From: Albula goreensis
Lineage: Eukaryota > Chordata > Actinopteri > Albuliformes > Albulidae
Assembly: GCA_022829145.1 (NCBI GenBank)
Contig: CM040746.1
Location: forward strand, 8,078,684-8,142,683
DNA length: 64,000 bases
Direction: 5' to 3'
Shown here: positions 50,725 through 64,000 of the stretch, in pieces
How positions within the stretch are numbered: position 1 is the first letter of the stretch
Layout: every line of letters begins with the position of its first letter
The notes under the pieces: generated by a model
Databases searched by the model: none
The model's input: only the letters and a program-made list of their open reading frames with translations
What the model was told of the DNA's origin: nothing
Position numbers and translations under genes: made by a program

Positions 50725-53700
50725 TGCTGATAAATAGTAATTCACCTAAGCCACACTGCTTTTAACATCGCCTTCTGTCCCCTGATAACTGGTCCACCTT
50801 TTTTTGAAAATGCACTAGTAATTATTTTTTGGTGAGTGATAATTTGATTATCCAGTGGATAAGATATTGTGTGGAAGGCTGTATAACACATGCATAAAAA
50901 AATTAATGGGTGATATTTTAAGCATTAGTTTCACTAGTCCGTAATGAGAAACCTTTCTTCGCTTGATGAAATTTCATCGAGGACTATTTTTTCGAGTGTC
51001 GTCTGTGTTTTCCATTTGAAGATTAATTCAGTGCTGGTGGAAATGACAGGAGCCATTTCATTCTGTCACTAGCTATACACTGGAAACTTTTCACAGTTCT
51101 TTACCTGAATTCTTACTTCAGCATTGATGTTCATTTTTCCATGTTCTGATCACACAAATCAGTCATAATTACAGAGGTGCGTATATTATGACTAGATGTT
51201 CTGCTCTATTTACCTATTTAATGCTATCTTGTTTGAAACACCTGCACCACATTTTACATATGAATTATTTATTCATTAATGAAACTACACTAAGGTAGAT
51301 TGGACACAGTGTGCGAAATAAATATTTCCTGAAGGACAAAAAAATGTATTCATTTTCAAAGTAAATACTTCAAGACCGCATTGTAACTGAAGTGTATTTC
51401 GGGGTCTTTCGGTTCATCTTGAGTTATACAAGCATGTTAATTAATACATTTCTCTCTGAGAGAATGAGGCGGGTGTCCGAAGCGTTCACTCACACAGCGC
51501 TTAGATGCGACGTCCTGCATGACAGATCGCATTAAGGCAATTATAACGTGCTCTTGCGCGTCAAGAATCGGAAACCGTCTTGAGGAGAACAGGACCTCGG
51601 TCGGTAATTTTCCGTCACTGGCAAAAGGGCGTCTGCCAGTCGACTTGGCTTCAAACCCTGATTGCCACAGAGCCCTTGTTGAATATGGCTGCTGTCATAG
51701 AGGAGATTGTGTTTGCCTGCCATGTAAAATACTTCACAGCTTCCTGCTATTTCATTTGCCTTTTTTCACTTTCTTTTATTTTCCCAGTTTACCCTGGTGC
51801 TAATTTTTCCTGCAGTATGTAACTGTTAATTGATGCACCTGCCACTCACATCTGCCAAACCAAACCCTTCATTTGTACTAAACGTTTTATGTGTGATTAA
51901 TAAATAATACCACTTAGCACATAGTTTTACTTGTTGCAGTTTGCATTTGATGCACTTTTCAATGCACATTACACATTGTTGTTTTTTGCACCAAATGATT
52001 TCAACCTTCATTTTTATGAATGTCATTAAATGCTTATTTTTTTAAAAAAGAATCTATATTTGTTTTATCTAAACAAAGAAATATGGCAAGTTCCTTACAA
52101 CCTGGGTGAATAACACATGGAATTGTTAATATTTGTGCTTGTTCTGTCTCGGGCAGTGTACAGCGCCAATTTGGGAAAATGCTAGTTTTGGAAATTGAAT
52201 CATATCTGAAGTGTAGTTGTGCAGATTCAGCTATGCAGACTCAGGTAATGGCTGAAGTTTGTAATATACCCCTTCTGTAATATCACGGGAGGATATGCAG
52301 AACAAGAAAGCGCTTCCTTCCCTGGTAATCCCTGTTTCCATACTATGTCTTGTTTCAGATTCATATGGCTGTATATGGAACCGTAACATTTTAGAGAACT
52401 CGTATTTCATTATCATACCATCGATTTCATTTACTGAGACAGTTCAGATTGTGTATCTTGGATATTTTTCATGAGAAAGAGTAATCAGATAGATAATCAC
52501 TTGAAGCTTTAGTCATGCTGCTTTGTAGCTGCCCTTCTGTTGTACTTCTTATGTGGATGTCGCCCCTATTAAAGCTGAATTCTGAGGCTAGCGTTGTCTA
52601 GCCTTTGGAACGTGTAATGCTGTAAATAGATATGAATGACACAGCTTTCTTTCAGCCCCTCGAAGAGGTAGCCCTCATGGGAGACGGTCTTAGCACGCCT
52701 CTCTCCACGCTGTGCTTTGAATCCGTAAAATCCCATATCTCCCAAGCATTAAAGAAATTAGATTTGAAATATGATCTGGCTCTAGTGAAAATACTCTCAT
52801 CTCCATTTTGCTGTAAATCAATATTTAATAAAACCAAAAAAATAAAAAAATTGAGGGCCTCATCGAACCAGCTGAATATAGTTGGGAGGGGAGGGTTATA
52901 AAAATGCACAATATAGTATATAGCGAAGATTCAATACTTTTCTCATGTCACAGTTTGAATATAAATCGAAGTCACATAAATAATAAATACACATTGTTAA
53001 ATCTATGGGGACCAAAAATCACAAAGCTCAGTGTTTCTATATGTCTGTTTTATAATGGAATACAGATGCAAAGTGAGTGCACACTAGTTCAGCTTCTTCC
53101 CATACACATGCACTGAAGTGACTCCCCGCGGTGTGGACCTCCATTACACAGGAGACACAGTGACAGGGGAGCATCATCTGATATTTGCTCAGCACTTGTT
53201 CAGGCCCTGTAGCGCAAATGGGGGGGTCAGGTAATTCTGGCAGGAATTGGCTTCACTGCATTTCCTTCACGCCTCCATCAACTTGACAGCGATGCTGTCC
53301 ATCAGCCAGATTCTCACATTTATAACCCCCCCCGTCATAGTATGTATGCTACACTATTATAACTCCATGTCCTTGTGTAGAAACCCAGCAGTTCAGCACT
53401 CTTTCATTTTTAAATCTACATCACAGGCTTCAGATGTGTCCAGTCTCACGAATGCTGTGAAATTAAACTCAGGGGAAGTTTTGAAATGCTCGAGATGCAA
53501 GCGGCTGCCGCGTTTAACTTTGTCAGGCAGTAATGCTTTCCGCAGGAGAACAAAATCACATGGCGGAAACATAGACAGGTAGAGACCTGGCAGGAGCTTA
53601 GCTCGAGCAGAATCACAATCTGCCTTAAGATGCTTCTACCTTCAAAGTGATGTTGTCAAATGTAATGTTGTGATACATTAATCCATTTTTTTTCTGATTT

Positions 53701-54369
53701 CAATGTTTAATATAAGCAATTGACTCCTTGGAATGCTGTGTGCTTCATTTTTCTGTCTTTCTTTATGAATTTTAATTTAATAAAAAACATTTATTTTGTA
53801 AAATGCATTCAAAACTAGACAATGTCATGCTATTACAAGGTATTAAAATATACATTCCGTTTTTTTCTGAATGTATAAAAATTTGGGATTTGGGAGGGAA
53901 TTCATCTTTTTTCATAGAATTTTTCATTCCTGTGCTTTGTTACATTACTGGAGTCTCTTGTTTTTATCCATTTATAGCATCCCAGGACTCTAAATCAATG
54001 CCTTCAAATTGCTTACAGTGTTGGAATACCATTGCTATGGTAACAGTACTATAGGTGTCTTGTTAAAAGGGCATGAGATGAAACGACAGCATTATAGTAG
54101 TTTATATCTCTCTCTCTCCCACAATTATCTCAGTCTTCAGTACCAAGCTGGGTAGTTACCAAGCAAAGGGAATATAGCTAAGAGGATTATCATCCGATAG
54201 CCTAAAATTATTTAGCTGATAGACTTGTAGCTAATAACTGTCCAACAGCCTTGCATAAATTTGCTAATTAGACAGTAACATATTAAGCAGCTAGCCGGCT
54301 GTATTGTTTGTTTTATTCAAATGTCTTCGACACCCAAAGGCTTATGAAATCGAGTTTGCTACCTTGTAA

Positions 54370-54633
<264 letters not shown>

Positions 54634-56588
54634 TGAAGACATGGGCACTACATCTCGTGCAGATTAAAAGACAAATTATGTTATTGTGGTATCCCTTGGA
54701 ATGGTAGGGATTGTGGAAGGAGAGCTTTTGTGTCCAGGGTCTTGTATCACCGGGAGACAGACAAATTGCAAAAGCCAACAATTGCTTTCCCTCCAGTGGA
54801 TGGAAGTAAATCTGTTTTCTCCCTCTGCTCGCCCAATATACACTACGGTACATCAATTATTCTGCTGTGTGGTCATTCATTTTATTGGTGTAAGGTGACT
54901 CCTTACCAGCTCTTCTCTGTGCTGCTTAGTTAAAGGAATTCTTGAGGTTCTCTACAAACAGACCAGTATGCTCAAGGACTGTTGTGGCTGAGATTTTGCT
55001 TTACTACAAAGGTAAAAAACAATGGTGTACAAATCCATTCACAAATGAGCATTAATACACATTAATAAGTATTTTAGTTCTAAGTATTTTAATTAAAGTC
55101 TGCAGCTTTTACCAGAGGTATGGTTTAGAATTTATTATATTATTTTATTATGGGTAGATGACCTGATTTTTGTGTGAAGTGGATTCATTAAGTGTGGTAA
55201 TCCAGCTATAACATACCACAGTTTTGAATGTCAGCATCATATTCCCCATCAGAAAAGGGCCATTAGTCCTCATATTTGTGTCTGCAATGACCCCATTAGC
55301 CCCTCCCCATCACTCTTGTTTATACCAAGACATGCAATCAGCAGACTTCTGAACTCAGCGCTGTCAATAACTGGACCTGAACCAGTGACTGATAGTCTCA
55401 ATGACCTTTGACTCAAGCCTTTCCACTTACAAGCAACATCACAAGCACAGTGAATATGTGGTGCGTTGTGGCACTCAGAGCTGTACTGAAACGAAACAAT
55501 GAAAATATGTGGCAAAAAGCAGCCACGACAAAATAATGGAATTTCAAAGAATTGAATGAACTTGTCTTTTGAAGTATCTACACTGCCATTAGAAGGCAGT
55601 TAAATGACCACAAAACTGAATCTTCATCCTCTTAACCTAGTATCAACAAGAAAATAGACTTTAAAAGCTGTATTTATGCTAGGTCTTCAAGTCGGTAGCA
55701 TATTGTTATAGTTATAGTTACTGCAGTACATATTTGTGATAATGATGCATACTACACACCTGTATCCACACTTGTATGTATCTTACCATTAAGGCCGTGT
55801 ACACGGCACAATGGAAAATCAGTAAAATGGCCCCAAAACGATTGCCTCATCATTACTTTAAAATGATGAATTAATCACGTTTTTGGCTCACCAGAGACTG
55901 ACACAGACAACATAATTTTAATAATTAATTACAATTTCAGTAATTATATGGTAAAGGTTTGCCATAAAGAGTGTATTTGTCATAAACAGGCAATGACAGA
56001 TGCCCATGGTCTGGATTCCATCAACATTTCAAAGTGAAATTGAAAAGAAAAAAACCCAATCTTTTTTTCATTGTGAATCAAACTTAAGCGAAAGTGCAAA
56101 TGAATTCCAGGCCCATCACATTATCCACAAGTGTTCCTGAAGGAGCGGTTGCCTGTATAAGATTTAAATAAAACTGGGTGTCGGCCTAATCATATTTTAG
56201 TTAAAAGAGAATTTTAGAAATGGATTTCTGAAACTCCACTTCACCCTGGGTTACTCATTTTCAGACCTCAGAGTCTCTGACTAAGATGTTAAAGAATTAG
56301 TCATTGCATTATTTTGCAACAGAATCTAAAAATGGTAAATCCCAAACTTTGAAGATGTCACGAAAAAGTAGGTGAAAAACATGCAGGACCAAGAATAGAT
56401 AAGTTGTGCTCGAGGTGACCAGCTTTAGCGAACAATATATCAACCTCTCAATAGTTTTGACCAAAAGTCAATTTATATTGTTTTGTTTTCTGTTGTATTG
56501 TATTGATACATTTGTACCAGGTGTGATTTGAAACTATCAAATCTTTCAAACTCTGTAATTTTCATTGTGTGATGAAAAGAAAACACAT

Positions 56589-56785
56589 CTTGCTGGGCTA
56601 GTCTATTTCTGTCAATGACTACTTCAACTGTGGGAAAAAGTGAAAATTGGGTCCCTTCCCATCCTGAAATGGACAATCTGGGTAATCTTGCTAGGCTAGT
56701 CTATTTCTGTCAATGACAGCTTCCACTGTGGTTGCAACTGAAGATGGGGTTGTAACCCATTTTGAATTGGACAATCTGGGTAACT
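56589..56785. repeat. Tandem duplication, period 98 bp
   Basis: Two copies (56589-56686 and 56687-56785) share CTTGCTRGGCTAGTCTATTT, then CTGTCAATGAC, and end with GGACAATCTGGGTAA. The middle third is more diverged. The minus-strand frame across the second copy stays open for 122 codons, but the protein resembles nothing I know. Confidence 0.88.
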
Positions 56786-57170
56786 GTGATATTAGAGGTA
56801 ATTGTAATGCACTGCTGTGGCAATGATGGCACTGCAACATTGTTTTTGATTGATCCACAATATCGAACATGAAGATGATTTTCCAAACACCAGGCTTATA
56901 TTCGCGTGCACACAGATTTGCAAATGGCCAAATGTGAGCCAAAACTGCATTGTTATTTATAGGCCTTGTAAACCATGTGAAAATGTGTGCACCTGCAAAT
57001 GACTTGTACAAACTAGTCTTTGTGCTGGCAGAGGTATATTGAAGGTTTGAGACCAACATTATCCTGATCTCTTGAGAGGTGTGATATGAGAGGAGTATCA
57101 GGTATATGGATGGAACAGTTTAAAAGCACCATCAGCCACGGTTTTTAAAAGCAACTGCAGTACACACATG

Positions 57171-57230
57171 CCTATATACATGTGTATATGCCTATATACC
57201 ATGTGTATATACCATACCTACAACAATATA
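57171..57230. repeat. Palindromic ATATAC/CATGTGTATA simple repeat
   Basis: Alternating CCTATATAC and CATGTGTATA units with internal dyad symmetry. Confidence 0.75.
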
Positions 57231-60200
57231 TATTCATATTGTTATAATAGCAATGAGCCAATTTATTAAAATGGCCTGCGAAGTCCTTGTAGGAGAAGAA
57301 ACAGGAGAATACATAGCTTGGCAAACTAAGAAACGTATTTGAAGTCAATGGAATATGGTTTCAACTTGGAAAAAAAATCTATTTAAACTGATTTACCGAC
57401 ATGGAACACTAAATCATTTAGAGGCATAACTATAAAAACTGGGAAGTATGAGCTATTCATATTCAAGGGACCATAGCTGCCCCATCACTGATTTAAGAGT
57501 TAATTAAAAGAAGATTATGTAATCAAATTGTTTTAGAGACTAGTTTGACAGGTGTAATTAATGTCAGTTCTCATGGGCATGTGATTACATAATCACTATG
57601 TTTTGGGGGCCAAGTAGACAGGTTTTAGCAGATTAAATGCTAAGGTAAATTATAATGTGCCACCATGTAACATTCAATGCAAGCGTTCACTTCATCCAGC
57701 CACAAGCATCCATATTCATATATCTGCATTCTGTATTTGCCTTGCGCCAGTTCATCGGGTGACCTTTCCAATGGTTTTATTTCATGCCTGTTTGCCTGCA
57801 TTTTGGTTTGAAGAACCTAACAGACATTAGATAGCCTGCTATTTTCTGCCAGCCGGGTGGACAAAGACCAGCGCATTAAAGACAGAGACCAGTGCATTAG
57901 AGAGACTCAGACGACCCGCACGGAGGCAGCAGCGTGTCAGCCCTATCTGCGGGGGGTTCAAATCAGTTACCCTCATGCGCCGACTGTGAGAGGAGAGGCC
58001 GTTAACATGACAAAATTATATCTATGTGAACGCATGGCTTCCCCGGCTATGGAACCCGACCACTATAAATGCAATCACTGGAGCTACTTGAAATAAGAAA
58101 GGTTACAGTGGCGTTGAACTATATGTAACATTGCACTGCCTGAGTGGAATGCTTAATGTTGAGTGCTCTTCAGCAGCTTTTTGGAACTATGACTGCATTC
58201 ATAAATGTGTCCATTTGAGCCAATGTTTTCCAATGATAAAGTGTGTTTATACAGGGTTTTTTTACAGTTTGATGCATAAAAATTATTGAAGGTTTCTGTT
58301 TTATAACTTTATGAGTGCATGCTCCTTCTTTAATGCTGATGAAAACTATCAATATAAAATTGATTGATGTGTTATTTAAAAATGTGGTTTTATTTCAATG
58401 TATTAATTGAGAGGCAGCCTTTCTATAAATAAGTTTCGACTATGTACCTCATTATTTGATTTTTGGTTTCATTGCGAAAGGTCCGAAGATTCAAATGTTA
58501 GTTTTTTGCTTTGAACAATGATATAGAATGTTATGAAGCATGCCTTTTAAAATGTACTGCACAACCTGTATACATTTCCCAATTATTTCTTCCACGGTAA
58601 GTCATCATAACATCAGACAACTTTCATCACCTGCCTGCAATTAGTATCTGTATGAATGTTCATGATACGGCTAAGGAAAGAAGAGATACTGCTGTGCATC
58701 AATTTCAGATTCAAAATGTAAATGCAGTCAAACCAGGAAGTCAAGTGTAAATTATCATCAGGCATTTTTATTTCAGATAAATGGGACAATTTCATGCAAT
58801 TGAAGAACCTCATGTGGAACTATTTTTCATTTATGTAGAAAATGGGTTTGACGAAGCAGAACATTGGCATGTAAACACCTTCATTACCTTCTTCAGTCCT
58901 GAAGAGACTCTTGATCGTTGCCTGTATATCATTGATATCCAATTTCGTAATGCAGGCGAAAAATGAATCTTGTAAATGAGTATTTTATTCTAAGTTATTT
59001 TAAAGACTAAAAAGACCTTTTGAAAACTTTATGGATATACATCAAGCAGGTATCCATCACGTGACTTTCTAATGCTTAAATTCATCCATTTTTCATTAAT
59101 ACTAATAAAATATAATAACTCGCTCTTGCTAGACAAGGACAGGAAAAAAAGAATAATACTCCATAAATGATTCCTAACAAACGGTTTCTGAAAACCATAA
59201 ATGAAATTAAAAGAACAGATTTTTAGAAAGCATAATGGTAAATGTTTAGAAATGAGTGTGTGTATAATGACATTGTGCTTTGGTTTAAGTAGATTAAGGA
59301 CAAGTTAAGATTTAGGATATTTTTCCTCCCATATACCATTTTAATGATAATGACATAGTAATGAGGAATCACAAAAAGGAAACTTAATGGGTTTGTGTCA
59401 GGCTGGAGGCTAATGTACTGATACATAAAATGTATCATGCATAAAAAAATATAGTACTGTAGATTCTCTAGATTTGCTTTGATGTGCCAACCTAATCCTG
59501 GCTAATGAACAAACTGTAATAATGTAAAACTGCACTGACTAGCTTGCTCTTTGGTAAACACGATACATTTCTTGCTTTATTTATATATAAAGCTGTAAGG
59601 ATTTGAAAAGACTGTGTGGCAAGCTAGGTGGCCTAGACTTGGTGGAGTGAGATGACCAGCTAGCTAGCAACCTGACTAGATGATTTAGCAATGCAAACCC
59701 CACAAACACATTTACCTACTTATTGCCAAATGCAATTCAACAAGACAAGACAAAGCAAAGGTATGTTTTGTTCTAATTTGAAATGACTTAAGGACTTCTC
59801 TTGTGGATAACTATTATTTAGATGATAATACACATGTATGCATCTATCTTTTCCTTAATCTACTAATGATTTTTGGGGACGTCACTGGGATAGATGAAAT
59901 TTGTATAAAAAAGTGGTAACAATTTTGTCAATGGTGTGATATCTCTCTGGTACTGTGCTAAGGAGATGGAGTAGACTTCACATGCTATAATTTTATGACC
60001 AAATCAAAAGCATTTAGCATGAAAAGGCAGGTGTTATAATTTTATATAAATTTTTATATTTATTTATATATTTTTTATTTCCTGATTTATATTTTTCTCC
60101 CTTTTGTTCTTAGTTTTCACATTTAAAGACACACAATCAATATTGTGTGTGAAGCACATTGTGAAACAGAGCTATATAAATAAATATGTTATTAGTATTA

Positions 60201-60659
60201 CTGGTAGTGCCACTACTTCTTGACCAATCAGATGCAACATTGGCATGAATGGCTCCCGTTCATTGGCTGGAGAGGTTGACTTCCTTTGCTGTAATTCAGT
60301 AGAGCAGGAGCAGCCTTCCTCCAGTAGATTGCCTTCCCTCCATATGCTCAGACTCATTATTAGACACATTAGAGTCTTTCAGCTCAGTACCATTTTCACC
60401 TTCAGGACATCTCTGATTTCACACTCATTTGAGCCTTCACTGATGTCGGGAATTAGCCTGCTCTCATCATCCAATCATAGACTGGCATAAAAGACATTGA
60501 ACTTCCAAAGAGGAAGTAAAATTAAATGGTTCTAATCTCCATGTATTTATTCACTACGCTGCAGAGGGAAAAATCATATAACTCAAGTATTTCAACCACG
60601 TCTGAAAGTAGTATTTTAAAGTCTAAACAAATGTGGGTATGAATGTTCGCAGATTCTGA

Positions 60660-62318
<1,659 letters not shown>

Positions 62319-64000
62319 TGCCCCTGGAAGTGGCCCCATGTTCAGGTCCACCACAGTCGCAGTGGAAGGCGTTCCCAGAGAGGCCTGTGGAGAGGGTACC
62401 ACAGGGGGGTCACAGCCTGCCACAGCGCTTGACACCGGGGCTCAAAGCGACGCCTCCAACACCAGCAGCAGCAACGGCAGCAAACCGGTTCAGTGGCCCC
62501 TCACCGGCAAGGCCAAAAAACAGACACACCGGCAAAAAATCGCCTTCTCCTTCACCCTGCCCAAGAAGGCCTCCATCCGTCTGGAGTCGTCAGCTGCGGT
62601 GTTCTGCGACAACGCGGAGGAGGGGTTAACGGAGCGGGGCTCCAGGGAAAGGCTCCGGGCGGCGGCCGCTGAGCTCAATTTCCTGTCCACTCCTGACGGA
62701 GAGAAAGCACTGCATTGCGGGGAGCCAGTTTACAGTGGAGAGGCACAGGGGGACCTGGTGACCCCTGACAGCACCTGTACACAGAGTCTCACCACTTCTG
62801 AGGCACCTGCCAATCTATCCATCCCAGAGGTTACCTCCGATCTGTGCACTCTGCTCGTTTACTCTGCAAACGTGACCAGCCCTTGTGTCTCCCCATCACC
62901 CTCGTTCCCCCTGCACTTAAACAGCACACATGCTGGGCTGGATATGGAAGATTCAGAGGAATCTTTAAAAACTGAAAACACAGAAAAAAAAATCGAACCT
63001 ACAGAGGAAAGTGGCAGCGAGCCAAAAGTGGATGAAGACGTTACAGACGACAGCCACCTCGTCGACGGAAGTTCTCCAGTCACAAATGAGGCTGTTGCAG
63101 CCACCAGCTCTACCGCCGTGAACAAGACGGGTGCGAGCACCAGGGTGGCGCCCCTTTTCGAGAAGCCCAGCCAGCCGTTCTGCTCAGTGCTGAGCAAAGA
63201 TGGGAGCACCGTGCTGCAGTGGCCCTCTGAGATGTTGACATTTACTCGGACCCTGCCATCCCTGTCCTTCAGCTGTAACCCCCTCCACTTTGACTTCCGA
63301 GCGTCTAGAACCAGAGCGGAACGAGGGAACGATGGGGGCAGGCTGAGCGAGACACAGGCAGCCACCACTGCTGGCCCAGAAAAGCTTTTGCACTTTGATA
63401 AGCACACCGAGGAGCCGACGCACGACTTGGACCACGACCCCACTCAAAGAGGCTCTGATTGGCTGAGCTCTCCAACTCACCAGGCTCTGAGTACACCTGT
63501 GGGAGGGAAGGATAACCATTACGAAAATGACAGGGCGAGCTGTCTGAGACAGTCAAAAAGGTACAGAAAGCATAAAAGGTGTAGCAAGCATTCAAAAGAG
63601 CGGAATCACTCCAATAAAAAGCCTGCTGAAAAATCATGGGACAGGGAAAGCAGGCGGGAGTGCAGGGGCCACAAAAGGAGGAGGCGGAGGAGGAGGAGAG
63701 AGATGTACCGGGGCACAGGCAGACATGAGAGCGACGTGGAAAAATCCACAAATTTCCTCAACCGGGCTGAGTGCTGGGATGGATTTGATAGCCAATTTAG
63801 CAGCAACACTTCACAACAAGTGCAGCCATTAGATGAGTCAAAGCAATCACTGCAAAATCAAGAAAAGCCCAGCAGCGATGCTAGCAAAACAGAGACTGTG
63901 GAGAGCGGAAGAGGGAGAGCGGCAGGTGGCACAAATGGCACAGTGGGTGGGCAGTCTCCGCCTTGTGGAAACTGCGGCAGCGGTGGCGCAGTGCAGGACG
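62319..64000 (+). CDS. znf804a: znf804a coding exon 4, 5' part (residues 129-689, runs off the window)
   Basis: Start of the large last exon that encodes most of the protein. The frame stays open for 560 full codons plus one base to the window edge, with no stop. Three islands support ZNF804A in an otherwise poorly conserved, Ser/Thr/Glu-rich and probably disordered chain: KIAFSFTLPKKASIRLESSA (from residue 202), STVLQWPSEML (425-435) and SFSCNPLHFDF (445-455). Human ZNF804A has close counterparts in the same order. A basic region follows: a Lys/Arg/His-rich run at 542-553 and KRRRRRRRR at 581-589, plausible nuclear localisation or nucleic-acid-binding segments. The acceptor is TGTGTTGCAG. 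A glutamate/aspartate-rich stretch lies near residues 336-375. The missing C-terminal part should be on the adjoining sequence. Confidence 0.94.

Noticed and set aside
57930-57975. Possible tRNA B box (GGTTCAAATCA)
   Set aside because: No matching A box at the right distance and no paired T-stem or acceptor stem.
62859-63443. Minus-strand open frame of 194 codons opposite exon 4
   Set aside because: It is the antisense shadow of the znf804a coding frame. The sense frame carries conserved family motifs and the antisense does not.

Overview
The window is vertebrate genomic DNA, almost certainly from a ray-finned fish. The evidence is a large split gene with GT-AG introns, long CA/TG and CT microsatellites, a CpG-rich first exon, and decayed fish-type mobile elements (an L2-like LINE, a Ty3/Gypsy relic, a Tc1-type transposase relic, a 5S-rRNA-derived SINE and tRNA-derived SINEs). 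The species cannot be read from the sequence.

Only one protein-coding gene can be supported: znf804a, on the plus strand. Coding exon 1 is 5019-5129 (37 codons), exon 2 is 54445-54588 (48 codons, holding the single C2H2 zinc finger), exon 3 is 60708-60838 (43 codons plus two bases), and exon 4 runs from 62319 past the right edge of the window. The reading frame is continuous for 689 codons with intron phases 0, 0 and 2. The known human protein has about 1,200 residues, so roughly the C-terminal 40-45% probably lies to the right. Introns are about 49.3 kb, 6.1 kb and 1.5 kb.

Layout. 1-4300: upstream non-coding DNA with a 97-bp tandem triplication and a Tigger-like MITE. 4320-5018: GC-rich promoter and leader with a GA tract and a short uORF. 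5130-54444: intron 1, holding an antisense L2-like LINE (13550-15430), an antisense Gypsy relic (18620-20400), large TG repeats (21226-22750), an antisense 5S-derived SINE (31925-32133), a CpG-dense island (33120-33420), an antisense Tc1-type relic (42130-42740), two tRNA-derived SINEs, and long unique stretches that may include enhancers. 54589-60707: intron 2 with a 98-bp tandem duplication. 60839-62318: intron 3 with a 25-bp minisatellite beside the exon 3 donor. 62319-64000: the start of the large last exon.

I found no bacterial-type operon, CRISPR array, defence system or other new multi-gene system. The points worth a second look are possible regulatory DNA in the giant intron and several unusual repeats. 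Gene identity rests on recalled family sequence features, not on a database search.
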